Counted from the first letter of the stretch, positions 8,841 through 17,822 are shown. The stretch: DNA of 64,000 nucleotides from M3007 sp046299435 (GCA_046299435.1 JBKBIC010000002.1:1-64000), one strand, 5' to 3'. The notes: a model not told the origin generated them from the sequence alone. A program made the numbers and translations.

Positions 8841-11438
8841 ATGAAAATTGCCCGCTGCGCACTTTGGCTTGCTTGTTTTTGCCTCGCCGCCAATACTGTC
8901 TTTGCCCAAGAAAGACCCACGTTGAGGTACTATCTGCCTGACATTCAATACGATGCGTCCGTGCCAACCCCGGCGGAGTGGCTGGGTTTCGAGGTGGGAG
9001 AGTGGCACGTCTCGCACGACCAGTTGGCCGGGTATATGCGCGAAATCGCCCGCACGAGCAGCCGCGTCAGCCTGCGCGAGTACGGGCGCACCCACGAAAA
9101 CCGACCGCTGCTTTGCCTGACGATTACCTCGGAGGAAAATCAGCAACGCATTGAAGAAATCCGCCGCCAGCACCAATCACTGGCCGACCCAGCCCGCAGC
9201 CAAAGCATTGATATTCAGTCGCTTCCGTCGGTCTTGTATCAAGGCTACTCCATTCACGGCAACGAGGCGAGCGGCAGCAACGCCGCGCTGTTGGTGGCCT
9301 ATTATCTGGCTGCCGGGCAGTCGGCGGAGGTCGCCGAGGTTTTGAAAAACACGGTCATCCTGCTCGACCCCTGTTTCAATCCCGACGGTTTGCAGCGATT
9401 TTCGGGCTGGGTCAACAGCCGTCGCAGCCAGTCGCTCATGCCCGACCCGCAGCACGACGAATTCAACGAACCCTGGCCACGCGGGCGCACCAACCATTAT
9501 TGGTTCGATTTGAACCGCGACTGGCTCGTGGCGCAGCAGCCAGAGTCCGCCGGGCGCGTCCGTATTTTCCATGAGTGGCAGCCCAATGTGCTGACCGACC
9601 ACCACGAAATGGGCAGCAACTCGACCTTCTTTTTCCAGCCCGGTGTGCCCTCGCGGGTCAATCCGCTCACGCCCCCGCAGAACCAAGTGCTGACCTCCAA
9701 AATCAGCCTGTACCACGCCAAAATCTTGTCCGAGCGGAAGGTGCTGTTTTACACACAGGAGAATTTCGACGATTTCTACTACGGCAAAGGCTCCACCTAC
9801 CCCGATGCGAACGGCGCGGTCGGCATCCTTTTCGAGCAGGCCAGCAGCCGGGGCAGTGCGCAAGACACCGACAACGGGTTGCTCACGTTCGCCTATTCCG
9901 TTCGTAATCAAGTGTTTACGTCGCTTTCTACGCTAAACGCGCTGCGCGATATGCGCCTCGAACTGAACGAATACACCCGCGATTTTTACCGAAAATCGCT
10001 CGACGAGGCCCGCCGCGACCCGGTGGCGGCCTACGTTTTCGGCGACACGGCGACCGCCGACGCGCTCGAACCCATGCTCGAAATCCTGCGGAAACATCCC
10101 GTCGAGTGGGCGTTTTTGGCGAAGGATGTGCGCGTAGGCGGCAAGTCGTTCCGGGCAGGCCGGGCCGTCGTCGTACCGACCGAGCAGGCGCATTTCAAGT
10201 TGGTGAAAGGGATGTTCCAGCACGACGTAAGTTTCTCGGATTCAATCTTTTACGACATTTCGGCATGGACGCTGCCGCTGGCCTGCGGGCTGGAATTCGC
10301 GGAAGCCAGTCGCCGCGAATTTTCGGACGATTGGCTGGCAAAAAACGCCGCCGCCGCGTCCGAAAAGCAGCCCACCAAGTTCGTGGCCGACGACCCGCAA
10401 ACACCCGAAACGTATGCTTTTGCGATTGACTGGCACGAGGCCGAGGCTCCGCGTTTGCTGGCCCATTTGCTCAAAAACAACGTGCGGGTGAAAGTGGCCA
10501 CCAAGCCGTTCGCGGGCAGAACCCGGCGGTTCGCGGTCGGCACTTTGCTCATCGCATTGGATAGGCAGCCGGGCGAGGCCGCCGAAATCGAGCAAAAAAT
10601 CCGCCGCGCCGCACCCGAAGGGCTGACCGTCTGGCGGCTCGGCAACGGCCTCACACCCGACGGCCCCGACCTCGGCAGCGCGAGCTTCCCGATTGTCCGG
10701 CAGCCGAAAGTGCTGCTGGTCACGGGCGAAGGCATGAACCCCGGCGACGTGGGCGAGGCGTGGCACGCGCTCGACACGCGGCTTGGGCAGCCGCCGCTGC
10801 TGGTCGAAACCGGGCGTTTCGGCGGCCTGAACCTGTCGAAATTCACACACATCATCTTGGCCGACGGCAACCCTACGGCCCCGAACAGTGCGGAAAAATT
10901 GCGGGAATTCGTGAGCGGCGGCGGCACGTTGATTGCCTACGGCGCGGCACTTAAATGGTTGAAAATGAACAACATCGTTGCGATTGAATTCCGCCAATTG
11001 AAATTTTCGGACGGCAAAAAAACCGCTCGTCGCAGCTACGCCGCACTCGAAAACGACCTCGCTGCCCGCAACCTGCCCGGCGCGATTTTCGAGGCTGAAC
11101 TTGACCTCGCGCACCCGCTTTGCTACGGCTACTCACGCGAGCGGCTGCCCATGTTTTTGTCCGATACTTTGTTTCTGGAACGCCCCTCCAACCCCTACGC
11201 GGCCCCGGCTGTGTTCACCGAAAAGCCGCTCATGGCCGGGTATGTGCATCCGAAAGAATTGCCCGCCATTGGCAGCTCGGCGGCGATAGTTGTCAGTGGC
11301 ACCGGGCGCGGGCGGGTGATTTGCTTCGCGGGCGACCCGAATTTTCGGGGCTTCTGGACGGGGACACAGCGAATGTTTTTCAACGCTGTGTTTTTCGGCA
11401 GCCTCATCGGCGGCGAGGCGGTGGAAAAGAAGCGGTAA
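8841..11438 (+). CDS. M14-family zinc carboxypeptidase, exported
   Basis: 865 aa from ATG 8841, which opens a signal peptide (MKIARCALWLACFCLA...TVFAQ). The frame is open further upstream to 8718 but without signal-peptide character. The peptidase_M14 domain covers about residues 60-400. Zinc ligands are His and Glu of YSIHGNEASG and a His in TDHHEMGS; the catalytic Glu is probably in VGILFEQASSRG. The C-terminal 250 residues include a class I glutamine amidotransferase-like fold (PKVLLVTGEGMNPGDVGEAW, then IAYGAALKWL), as in related Bacteroidota M14 proteins. It is probably a periplasmic or surface carboxypeptidase. The short spacer to rpsA holds only simple GGGATGAGG words. Confidence 0.9.
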   Translation: MKIARCALWLACFCLAANTVFAQERPTLRYYLPDIQYDASVPTPAEWLGFEVGEWHVSHDQLAGYMREIARTSSRVSLREYGRTHENRPLLCLTITSEENQQRIEEIRRQHQSLADPARSQSIDIQSLPSVLYQGYSIHGNEASGSNAALLVAYYLAAGQSAEVAEVLKNTVILLDPCFNPDGLQRFSGWVNSRRSQSLMPDPQHDEFNEPWPRGRTNHYWFDLNRDWLVAQQPESAGRVRIFHEWQPNVLTDHHEMGSNSTFFFQPGVPSRVNPLTPPQNQVLTSKISLYHAKILSERKVLFYTQENFDDFYYGKGSTYPDANGAVGILFEQASSRGSAQDTDNGLLTFAYSVRNQVFTSLSTLNALRDMRLELNEYTRDFYRKSLDEARRDPVAAYVFGDTATADALEPMLEILRKHPVEWAFLAKDVRVGGKSFRAGRAVVVPTEQAHFKLVKGMFQHDVSFSDSIFYDISAWTLPLACGLEFAEASRREFSDDWLAKNAAAASEKQPTKFVADDPQTPETYAFAIDWHEAEAPRLLAHLLKNNVRVKVATKPFAGRTRRFAVGTLLIALDRQPGEAAEIEQKIRRAAPEGLTVWRLGNGLTPDGPDLGSASFPIVRQPKVLLVTGEGMNPGDVGEAWHALDTRLGQPPLLVETGRFGGLNLSKFTHIILADGNPTAPNSAEKLREFVSGGGTLIAYGAALKWLKMNNIVAIEFRQLKFSDGKKTARRSYAALENDLAARNLPGAIFEAELDLAHPLCYGYSRERLPMFLSDTLFLERPSNPYAAPAVFTEKPLMAGYVHPKELPAIGSSAAIVVSGTGRGRVICFAGDPNFRGFWTGTQRMFFNAVFFGSLIGGEAVEKKR

Positions 11439-11442
11439 GCAC

Positions 11443-11483
11443 AAAAAAATGCGGCACGAGCCAGAAGCCCATGCCACATTTTT
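11443..11483. terminator. Bidirectional terminator between convergent genes
   Basis: Arms 11445-11456 and 11472-11483 pair over 12 positions with one mismatch and carry A7 on the left and T5 on the right. It sits between the stops of the M14 gene (plus) and the SPOR-like gene (minus) and can serve both. Confidence 0.75.
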
Positions 11484-11503
11484 CAAAAATCGTGGATGCA
11501 AAT

Positions 11504-11986
11504 TTACTTGTCGCGCTTTCCGTCTTTGTACTCCACCACTTTTGCCTCCGGGTTGCGGGGCTTGATGACGACTTCAAAAAATGACTCGACGGCCTTTTTT
11601 GAGGAGAACGGGACGAGGATGAAATACGAATATTTGCCTTCCGGTGTGCGGTCGTATTGGACGTTGCCGAATTTCTTGAAAATCGGGTTGTCGTGCAGCA
11701 AAGGCCGGTCGGCAGAGGCCAATTCGATGACGTAACCCGCATAGACCGCGCTGATGCGCCGTGCGCTGCGGTACATGATGACGGGTTTTTCGGTCGGAGA
11801 GGCTACTTTTTCCTCCGGGCCACCGGGCGCGAAACGCTCCACAGGTTTCGGGAAAAGCCGGCGGATGGGGTCGAGGATGGCAAGTTGCGCGTCGCCCGTT
11901 TGGGCCGAGGCAGCCGAGCCCGAGCCAAACAAAACGAGTACGAAAAAGAGGCGCGTGATGGCGGAGGGAATTGCGTGCTTGGACAT
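11504..11986 (-). CDS. Exported protein, SPOR-like C-terminal region
   Basis: 160 aa from ATG 11986 (MSKHAIPSAITRLFFVLVLF), which begins a signal peptide ending ASAQ. Further in-frame ATGs upstream (12022 and others) would put a hydrophilic tail before the signal peptide. The C-terminal 80 residues (YAGYVIELASADRP, then GKYSYFILVPFSSKKAVESF) resemble the SPOR-type peptidoglycan-binding fold seen in Bacteroidota exported proteins: a YxG(Y)xIEL strand and a final strand AKVVEYKDGKR. Function is inferred only. It is divergent from the LysE gene across a 112-nt region. Confidence 0.7.
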   Translation of the reverse strand: MSKHAIPSAITRLFFVLVLFGSGSAASAQTGDAQLAILDPIRRLFPKPVERFAPGGPEEKVASPTEKPVIMYRSARRISAVYAGYVIELASADRPLLHDNPIFKKFGNVQYDRTPEGKYSYFILVPFSSKKAVESFFEVVIKPRNPEAKVVEYKDGKRDK

Positions 11987-12098
11987 GGATGAGCGGCTTG
12001 GGGCGGTGCGTGAGTGATTCATATTGGATGAAGAAAACATATCCATGCATCCAAATTTGATGCCAAACACATTTCAATTTTCGAGGAACCTTTGACTT

Positions 12099-12791
12099 AT
12101 GCTGGCTTTGCTTTTGAACGGCGTTTTGTTCGGCATTTCCCTCAGTTTCATGGTGGGGCCGCTGCTGTTTGGCCTCGTCGAGACAAGCATTGAGCGCGGC
12201 TTCCGGGCGGGCGTGGCCGTCGCTTCGGGGATGTGGACGAGCGATGTGGCATACGTCGCGGTCATCATTTACGGATTGGACGCTTTTGCGGGGCTGACTG
12301 CATTGCCCCATTTCAGGGTGTACGCGAGCATCGTGGGCGGCTCGATGCTGTGCCTTTTTGGGTTATTCAGCCTGTTGGGCGGGCGGAAGACTGTTGCACG
12401 CGAAAACAACACCGTCGCCCGCTCGACCGACAAACTACTCGATGCCCTCGACGGCCCCGAACAACCCGGCGACCCACCCAACTGGACGGCCTGGGGCTTG
12501 GTGGGTTTTTGGCTGCGCGGGCTGTTGATGAACACGCTGAACCCCGGCACCATATTTTTTTGGCTGGGCATCGCCACTGCGCTCGTCGTCCCAAGCCAAT
12601 GGTCGGCGGCCCAGACGGCCACGTTTTTCGGCGGGATGCTGGCCACGACCGTCGTGACGGACGTGCTGAAAGTGTACGCCGCCAAACGCCTGCGCCACTT
12701 CTTGACCCCCGCGCACGTTCTGCAAGTGCGGCGCGGCATCGGGCTGTTGTTGATGGCTTTTGGGGCGTTTTTGATGGTGCGTGTGCTCTGA
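12099..12791 (+). CDS. LysE/RhtB-family amino-acid exporter
   Basis: 230 aa, with six predicted hydrophobic segments and the family's N-terminal pattern NGVLFGISLSFMVGPLLFGL (compare the Gx(T)PGP-like motif of LysE). A hydrophilic loop of about 40 residues sits in the middle (residues about 90-125), followed by GLLMNTLNPGTIFFWLGIA. LysE translocators export amino acids or related metabolites across the inner membrane; the substrate cannot be told. It is monocistronic, divergent from the SPOR-like gene and followed by a 442-nt region without a gene. Confidence 0.85.
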   Translation: MLALLLNGVLFGISLSFMVGPLLFGLVETSIERGFRAGVAVASGMWTSDVAYVAVIIYGLDAFAGLTALPHFRVYASIVGGSMLCLFGLFSLLGGRKTVARENNTVARSTDKLLDALDGPEQPGDPPNWTAWGLVGFWLRGLLMNTLNPGTIFFWLGIATALVVPSQWSAAQTATFFGGMLATTVVTDVLKVYAAKRLRHFLTPAHVLQVRRGIGLLLMAFGAFLMVRVL

Positions 12792-13128
12792 CCAACAATT
12801 TTTTTCCGCTGAAAACAGCAAACATAAGCCCTTGCTTTTGCGCTCAAAAATCGAGACCGTTTTTTGTCTAAAAACTTGAAAACCAGTTGTTTGAAAATGA
12901 TTTATTTGCCGCTGTGTGGTTTTCGGCGGGTCACGGAAAGGCAGCTTTGGCGACATGGTTCCGGCCACAGCCCGCGCAACCTTTGAGACATCATTGGAAC
13001 GAGACACGCTTCATGTGTTTTTTCAAGTTCTTATTCTTTGTCGCTCATCCCTTCCGACACGCAACGCATTTTCGTCATAATTTAGATAATACGTCCAAGC
13101 ACGCAATCTTCATTTTCAAGACCATCGC

Positions 13129-13168
13129 AGCAACGGCTTTTGGGTTCGCCCGGAAGCCGTTGCTTTTT
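13129..13168 (+). terminator. Rho-independent terminator-like hairpin
   Basis: Arms 13129-13139 and 13154-13164 (AGCAACGGCTT/AAGCCGTTGCT) pair perfectly and are followed by T5. It lies 337 nt after the LysE stop and 66 nt before the lipoprotein start. It could end the LysE mRNA or an unseen small RNA. Confidence 0.65.
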
Positions 13169-13203
13169 GCGGCGATTCGGGCATCCGAATCCCGAATCGC
13201 CGC
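13169..13203 (+). promoter_or_regulatory. Second hairpin, directly after the first, in the lipoprotein gene leader
   Basis: Arms 13169-13181 and 13191-13203 are perfect 13-nt reverse complements around a 9-nt loop, with no T tract. It lies 30 nt before ATG 13234. A transcript starting upstream would carry both hairpins in its leader. Confidence 0.5.
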
Positions 13204-13233
13204 ACCAGCCAATACCTTCGCCGCACGAAACAC

Positions 13234-14940
13234 ATGAATCTTAGAATCGCCCTCCCGTTTTTTGCCCTTGTTGGTCTGGCTGCTTGCGCCAAAATCGGCA
13301 GCCTGCAAGGCGGCCCGAAAGACGAGCAACCGCCGCAGCTCGACACCGCCCGCAGCACGCGCAATTTCGCCACGCGGTTCAACGCCCGCCGCATCGAACT
13401 GACCTTCGACGAATGGGTACAATTGAGCGATGTCGGCACCCAAGTCGTCATTTCGCCGCCGCTCGCCACGCGCCCCGACATCACCCTGAAAGGCAAGACC
13501 GTGCGCGTACAACTCGCTGAAAACGAGCAACTTAGACCCAACACAACATACACCTTCAACTTCGGCGACGCAGTCAAGGATTTCACGGAGGGCAACCCGG
13601 CCAAAGACCTGCGCTTCGTCTTTTCGACCGGCGACCAACTTGATAGCCTGCGCGTGACCGGAGCCGTGACCGATGCTTTCAGCGGCGAATCCGTCGAGAA
13701 AATCAGCGTCATGCTTTACGACCAACTGGCCGACAGCGTGCCCCGCCGCGAGCGGCCTTATTACCTGACGAAAACCGAAAAAACGGGCGCGTTCACCATT
13801 GCCAACGTCCGGGCAGGCACGTTCAAAATCGTCGCCATCGAGGACGGCAACCAAAACAACAAGTGGGATGAAGGTGAGCGAATCGCGTTTTTGGCGGAGC
13901 CAATCGTCGTGGCCGATAGTGTGCAGCAAGCACACAGGTTGTTGATTTCCAAAGAGTTGCCAACATTGCGCTCGGTCGAGACGAGTGCCAATCGGTATGG
14001 TTTGGCAAAAATCGGGTTCAACACTACGCCACCTGCCGACCTCCGCCCGGTGACTGGCGCGCCCGACATTCGGCTCCTGACCGAGCGCGTGGCCGATACC
14101 TTGCTGGTCTGGTACGATTTCCCGAACGAAACCCTCGTCAACCCCTGGGAACTGGCTGTCGGGCGCGACACCATCCGCGTGAAAGCCCTGAACCGCGAGG
14201 AGTTTTTGCGAAGCAAAAAACTTGCTTTTGCCGACGAGGTCGCGCCCGCGAAAGGTGCCCGCCCGGCCCGGAACGCCGCCAACCGGGGGCAAAAACCGCC
14301 CGCCAATGCCGCGAAAATCATCCCCCAAAACCCGTGGAAACCCGCTGCGCTGGATTTCAATTTTCCAATCACCGGGGTGGACACGTCGAAATGGCTGCTG
14401 CTCGAAGACACGACGCGCACCCGCACCCGCAGTTTTTCGGCAATCGCCGATAGCCTTTTGCCGCGCCGCCTGAACCTCGCAACTGCTTGGAAATCAGACA
14501 AAAAGTACGCGCTCCTGCTCCTGCCCGGCGCGCTGACCGATTTTTTTGGCAGTCAAAATACCGATACGCTACGCCGCGATTTTCTGGTGACTTCCGACAA
14601 GCAATTCGGCGGCTTGAACCTGACGGCCAAAAAGCTGAAGCCCGGCACCCGATACGTCCTGCAACTACTGAACGGCACAAACATGGAGGAAGAGCGCGTT
14701 TTCACGGCCAGCAGCGCGGAGGAGCGGCTCGTGTTCGCGCATTTGCCGACGGCCACTTTCACCGCCCGGCTCGTCGAAGACCTGAACGGCAACGGTCGCT
14801 GGGATCCGGCCAACTACTTTGCCCACCAGCAGCCGGAGCCTGTTTTCCAGAAAAAACTCGAAGCCTTGCGCGTGAACTGGGAGCTGGAAGCCGAAATCGA
14901 GGCCAGCATCGTGAGCAACAAACGAGGTGCGAAAAACTGA
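13234..14940 (+). CDS. Ig-like (SbsA/Big_5) domain lipoprotein
   Basis: 568 aa. The signal peptide ends in the lipobox LAAC with Cys18 as the lipidated residue. Residues about 25-130 are a bacterial Ig-like domain (IELTFDEWVQL, then LRPNTTYTFNFGDAVKDFTEGN and FVFSTGD), the pattern of the Big_5 lipoproteins common in Bacteroidota. The middle contains an acidic DGNQNNKWDEGE calcium-like loop. The C-terminal half is beta-rich, with a similar DLNGNGRWD loop near residue 515. It is likely an outer-membrane or periplasmic lipoprotein. The two DxNxN(K/R)WD loops resemble calcium-binding elements (inference). It precedes pyrD by 70 nt and could be co-transcribed with it. Confidence 0.85.
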   Translation: MNLRIALPFFALVGLAACAKIGSLQGGPKDEQPPQLDTARSTRNFATRFNARRIELTFDEWVQLSDVGTQVVISPPLATRPDITLKGKTVRVQLAENEQLRPNTTYTFNFGDAVKDFTEGNPAKDLRFVFSTGDQLDSLRVTGAVTDAFSGESVEKISVMLYDQLADSVPRRERPYYLTKTEKTGAFTIANVRAGTFKIVAIEDGNQNNKWDEGERIAFLAEPIVVADSVQQAHRLLISKELPTLRSVETSANRYGLAKIGFNTTPPADLRPVTGAPDIRLLTERVADTLLVWYDFPNETLVNPWELAVGRDTIRVKALNREEFLRSKKLAFADEVAPAKGARPARNAANRGQKPPANAAKIIPQNPWKPAALDFNFPITGVDTSKWLLLEDTTRTRTRSFSAIADSLLPRRLNLATAWKSDKKYALLLLPGALTDFFGSQNTDTLRRDFLVTSDKQFGGLNLTAKKLKPGTRYVLQLLNGTNMEEERVFTASSAEERLVFAHLPTATFTARLVEDLNGNGRWDPANYFAHQQPEPVFQKKLEALRVNWELEAEIEASIVSNKRGAKN

Positions 14941-15010
14941 AAGCCGCCCCGGCCCATGCCGCTTTTGTTAGGCAAACGCCCGACCTTCACCCGCCAAAAA
15001 TCACTCGCCT

Positions 15011-16063
15011 GTGTACCGTTTCATCAAGCCCATCCTGTTCCTTTTCCCTCCCGAAACTGCCCACCGCATCTCGATGACACTGCTCGATTGGGCGGCGGGT
15101 TTCCCGCCGACCAACTGGCTGTTGCGGCAGTTTTTCACCCTGCCCGACCTGCGCCTGCAAGTGCAAAAAATGGGCTTGACATTCCCGAACGTCGTTGGCC
15201 TCGCGGCGGGTTTTGACAAAGACGGGAAGCACATCGCGGGCTTGGCCTGCCTCGGTTTTGGGTTCATCGAAGTGGGCACGGTCACGCCGCTCGCGCAGCC
15301 CGGCAACCCGCGCCCCCGGCTTTTTCGCCTGCCCGCCGACCACGCACTCATCAACCGCATGGGCTTCAACAATGAAGGTTTGGACGCACTCGTGGCCCGG
15401 CTCCGGCGGCTGCACGAACGTGGGCTGCCCGGCGGCCTTGTCATCGGCGGCAACATCGGCAAAAACAAGGCGACCCCGAACGAGGACGCGGCAAGCGATT
15501 ACCTCAAATGCTTCGAGGCCCTGTTCCCGGTGGTGGATTATTTCGTGGCGAACGTCAGCTCACCCAACACGCCCGGCCTGCGGGATTTGCAGGACAAAGA
15601 GCCGCTCATGCGCTTGCTCGGACTTTTGCAGGCAAAAAACCGCGCCATGCCGCAGCCCAAACCGCTGTTGCTGAAAATTGCGCCAGACCTGACCGACGGC
15701 CAATTGGACGACATCGCCGACATCGTGCGGGCCACAAATTTGGCAGGGGTCATCGCCACCAACACGACCATTTCGCGCGAAAACCTCCGAACGCCTGCTG
15801 CGAGAATCACGCAAATTGGCATGGGTGGGCTGAGCGGCGCGCCCATCCGCGAACGCTCGACGGAAGTGGTGCGTTATCTGCGCTCCAAACTTGGTAAAGA
15901 CTTGATAATCATTGGAGTAGGTGGCGTGGACTCGCCAGAAAGTGCCGCCGAAAAAATAGAAGCGGGCGCGGATTTGGTGCAGGTTTACAGCGGGTTTATC
16001 TACAAAGGGCCTTCGTTGGTGGCCGATATTTTGAGAGAACGGGTGACAAGTATAAAAAAGTAG
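15011..16063 (+). CDS. pyrD: Dihydroorotate dehydrogenase (quinone), class 2
   Basis: 350 aa. It oxidises dihydroorotate to orotate in pyrimidine synthesis and passes electrons to quinone at the inner membrane. Class 2 features are an N-terminal helical membrane-associating segment (YRFIKPILFLFPPETAHRIS), the FMN site VVGLAAGFDKDG, the catalytic-Ser region NVSSPNTPG, and the C-terminal phosphate site IGVGGVDSPESA with LVQVYSGFIYKGP. The start is GTG at 15011, since no ATG lies upstream in frame and the family N-terminus aligns there. It follows the Ig-like lipoprotein gene by 70 nt. Confidence 0.96.
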   Translation: MYRFIKPILFLFPPETAHRISMTLLDWAAGFPPTNWLLRQFFTLPDLRLQVQKMGLTFPNVVGLAAGFDKDGKHIAGLACLGFGFIEVGTVTPLAQPGNPRPRLFRLPADHALINRMGFNNEGLDALVARLRRLHERGLPGGLVIGGNIGKNKATPNEDAASDYLKCFEALFPVVDYFVANVSSPNTPGLRDLQDKEPLMRLLGLLQAKNRAMPQPKPLLLKIAPDLTDGQLDDIADIVRATNLAGVIATNTTISRENLRTPAARITQIGMGGLSGAPIRERSTEVVRYLRSKLGKDLIIIGVGGVDSPESAAEKIEAGADLVQVYSGFIYKGPSLVADILRERVTSIKK

Positions 16064-16187
16064 GCCGTTTGTATAATTTTGCGGCACCCGCTATTTAATC
16101 CGAAGGAAGACAGCCGATGGAGTTTTTGGGTTTTCCAACACTTCATCCACAATTTCAGGCCAAAGCATACACGAGAATTTCTACACT

Positions 16188-16403
16188 ATGAATCCGATGT
16201 CCGAAAGCAACGCGATTCGGGACGAACACTTAGACTACTGGTACCAAGACCCTCGCGTTTGGGTGTTGGTCGTGGCAGCGGCGATGTTTTTTTCCACGCT
16301 TTTCAGCGAATTGAACGAGAAAAAGACACGTCGCACGGTCAATGTACCTGCCACTTTCTTGTCTTCGCCCACCGTATCAAAAGATACGCCAGCAACCCGG
16401 TAG
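16188..16403 (+). CDS. Possible small membrane protein, antisense to the end of the ABA4-like gene
   Basis: 71 aa from ATG 16188 (or 16197). It has a hydrophilic N-terminus (DEHLDYWYQDPRVW), one hydrophobic segment (VWVLVVAAAMFFSTLF), then a Lys/Arg-rich tail. The last 65 nt overlap the 3' end of the convergent ABA4-like gene. No family is recognised. The upstream 120 nt are otherwise empty. It may be real or a chance frame. Confidence 0.35.
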   Translation: MNPMSESNAIRDEHLDYWYQDPRVWVLVVAAAMFFSTLFSELNEKKTRRTVNVPATFLSSPTVSKDTPATR

Positions 16404-16767
16404 GGCCGGCCAACAAGGTCGCCACGAGGCACGGTACGACGAAAAAGTGCGGTATCTTCTCCACCCGTGCGTCGGTCGTCTGCCAAATCCCCGTAAACAA
16501 ACTGAAACTCAGGTAATTGAGCCACCCAGTCAGGAGCATATCCTGGCTGCGGAATAGGTTTTCCAAGCCTTTGAGCGAGAGCAGGCTGCCGCCGACCTCC
16601 GGGCTTGCCATGTATTTCCAAGTAAATACGCCGCCCGCCGCCAGCAAAACGAACGCCGCGACGAAGGCTGCCCACTCGGTGTACCGCCATTTAGGGGCGA
16701 AAATCAATAGTCCCCAGGGGATGAAAATCAATACGCTGGCGTACCAGTAAATATTCTCGGCAGTCAT
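16339..16767 (-). CDS. ABA4-like (DUF4281) membrane protein
   Basis: 142 aa with four hydrophobic segments. Its hallmarks are those of the ABA4-like family: an N-terminal YWYASVLIFIPWGLLIFAP, a middle DMLLTGWLNYLSFSLFTGIW and a C-terminal FFVVPCLVATLLAGPTGLLAYLLI. ABA4 in plants is linked to carotenoid (neoxanthin) metabolism. The role of bacterial members is not established. It starts 30 nt after the alpha/beta hydrolase stop on the same strand, so the two are likely one operon. Confidence 0.8.
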   Translation of the reverse strand: MTAENIYWYASVLIFIPWGLLIFAPKWRYTEWAAFVAAFVLLAAGGVFTWKYMASPEVGGSLLSLKGLENLFRSQDMLLTGWLNYLSFSLFTGIWQTTDARVEKIPHFFVVPCLVATLLAGPTGLLAYLLIRWAKTRKWQVH

Positions 16768-16797
16768 CTTGGCAAGCAGGTGTGGGTGGAGGGTTGG

Positions 16798-17583
16798 TCA
16801 AGCGGGCACCGCCGGGGGCTTCACGGCCACCTCGCGCAGGAAGCCTTCGAGGATTTCGTTGAACGCCTCCGGCTTTTCCATCATGGGCGCATGGCCGCAG
16901 TGGTCAATGAAATGCAGCCGGGAGTTTTCAATCAGTTCGTTGAATTTCTCGCCGACGAACGGCGGGGTCACTGTGTCCTGCTTGCCCCAGATGAGCAACG
17001 TGGGTGCTTTGATTTTGTGGAGCTTGTCGGCGAGGTTATGGCGCACCGCGCTCTTGGCCGTCGCCACCACGCGGATGGCCTTGTTGCGGTCGTTCACGAT
17101 GCCGAACACCTCGTCCACCAGTTCCTTTGTCGCCACGTTGGGGTCATAGAATGTCTCGCCAGTTTTCTTTTTGATGTAATCATAGTCGCCACGCTTCGGG
17201 AAGGCTGTGCCGAACGCGCTCTCGAACAGGCCAGAACTGCCCGTCAGCGTGATGGACGCGATACGTTCCGGGCGGGCGAGAGCATACAGCAACGCGACGT
17301 GCCCGCCAAGCGAGTTGCCGAGCAGGTGGACTTTGCCAAAGCCTTTATATTCCACAAAACGCTCTACATAATCCACAAGCCCAGAGACGGACACCTGCAA
17401 AATCGGCATTTCGTAAATGGGCAGGATGGGCACCACCACATTGTGTGTCGCCGAAAACCGCCCGACAATGCCCTCAAAATTGCTCAATGCACCGAACAAC
17501 CCGTGCAGCAGCAGCAGCACGTCGCCGTCCGTACCGGATTCGATGTACCGGAAACCCTTTTCCTCTTGAATTGGAAGCGTCAT
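16798..17583 (-). CDS. Alpha/beta hydrolase
   Basis: 261 aa from ATG 17583 (MTLPIQEEKG). The frame extends far upstream to 17817 but that part crosses the promoter and is not protein-like. The oxyanion-hole motif is LLHGLFG, the nucleophile elbow is GNSLGGH (Ser), the likely acid is Asp in LLIWGKQDTVTP and the catalytic His is in DHCGHAPMMEKP. It is a single-domain cytosolic hydrolase without signal peptide, in the C-C hydrolase/MenH-like branch by overall pattern. The substrate is unknown. It is the first gene of an operon with the ABA4-like membrane protein. Confidence 0.85.
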   Translation of the reverse strand: MTLPIQEEKGFRYIESGTDGDVLLLLHGLFGALSNFEGIVGRFSATHNVVVPILPIYEMPILQVSVSGLVDYVERFVEYKGFGKVHLLGNSLGGHVALLYALARPERIASITLTGSSGLFESAFGTAFPKRGDYDYIKKKTGETFYDPNVATKELVDEVFGIVNDRNKAIRVVATAKSAVRHNLADKLHKIKAPTLLIWGKQDTVTPPFVGEKFNELIENSRLHFIDHCGHAPMMEKPEAFNEILEGFLREVAVKPPAVPA

Positions 17584-17612
17584 TTCGTGTGAGACTGAAT
17601 TTTTAGTTTTGG

Positions 17613-17620
17613 CAAAAATA
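17613..17620 (-). promoter_or_regulatory. -7 promoter box of the hydrolase/ABA4-like operon
   Basis: On the minus strand this reads TATTTTTG followed by CC, 29 nt before ATG 17583. Confidence 0.6.
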
Positions 17621-17781
17621 GAATTTTTTTCTCCCGGCTGGCAAAAACGGCCCGACGGCAAATGTCCGCCCGATGCCAAAAGCACTTGCCAAGTGCCGTG
17701 CCCCGATTTTTTAAAAAAAATCTGAATTGTGGGCGTGCCCAAAAAAATGCCCGGTCGGGGCGAATATCGGCGGCCTGTTTT

Positions 17782-17789
17782 TACTTTTG
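17782..17789 (+). promoter_or_regulatory. -7 promoter box of the 43-aa protein gene
   Basis: TACTTTTG followed by CC, 33 nt before ATG 17823. Confidence 0.6.
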
Positions 17790-17822
17790 CCCGACATTTA
17801 TCAAAATTCACAACCAACCGAC

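Larger units (their letters stand above)
12792..13233. other. Gene-free interval with tandem hairpins
   Basis: 442 nt between the LysE gene and the Ig-like lipoprotein gene. Open frames here are short, start at non-ATG codons and show no family resemblance. The left two thirds are comparatively AT-rich. The right end holds two adjacent hairpins (13129-13168 and 13169-13203). A small RNA ending at the first hairpin is possible but not shown. Confidence 0.6.

Noticed and set aside
13129..13203. tRNA gene suggested by GGGTTCGCCCGG within the hairpin loop
   Set aside because: The T-arm-like string is not accompanied by D- and anticodon-arms or a 7-bp acceptor stem. The segment is better explained as a terminator loop.
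12887..13237. 116-codon open frame in the interval after the LysE gene
   Set aside because: It begins with TTG, covers both hairpins and overlaps the start of the lipoprotein gene in another frame. The amino-acid pattern resembles no protein family.
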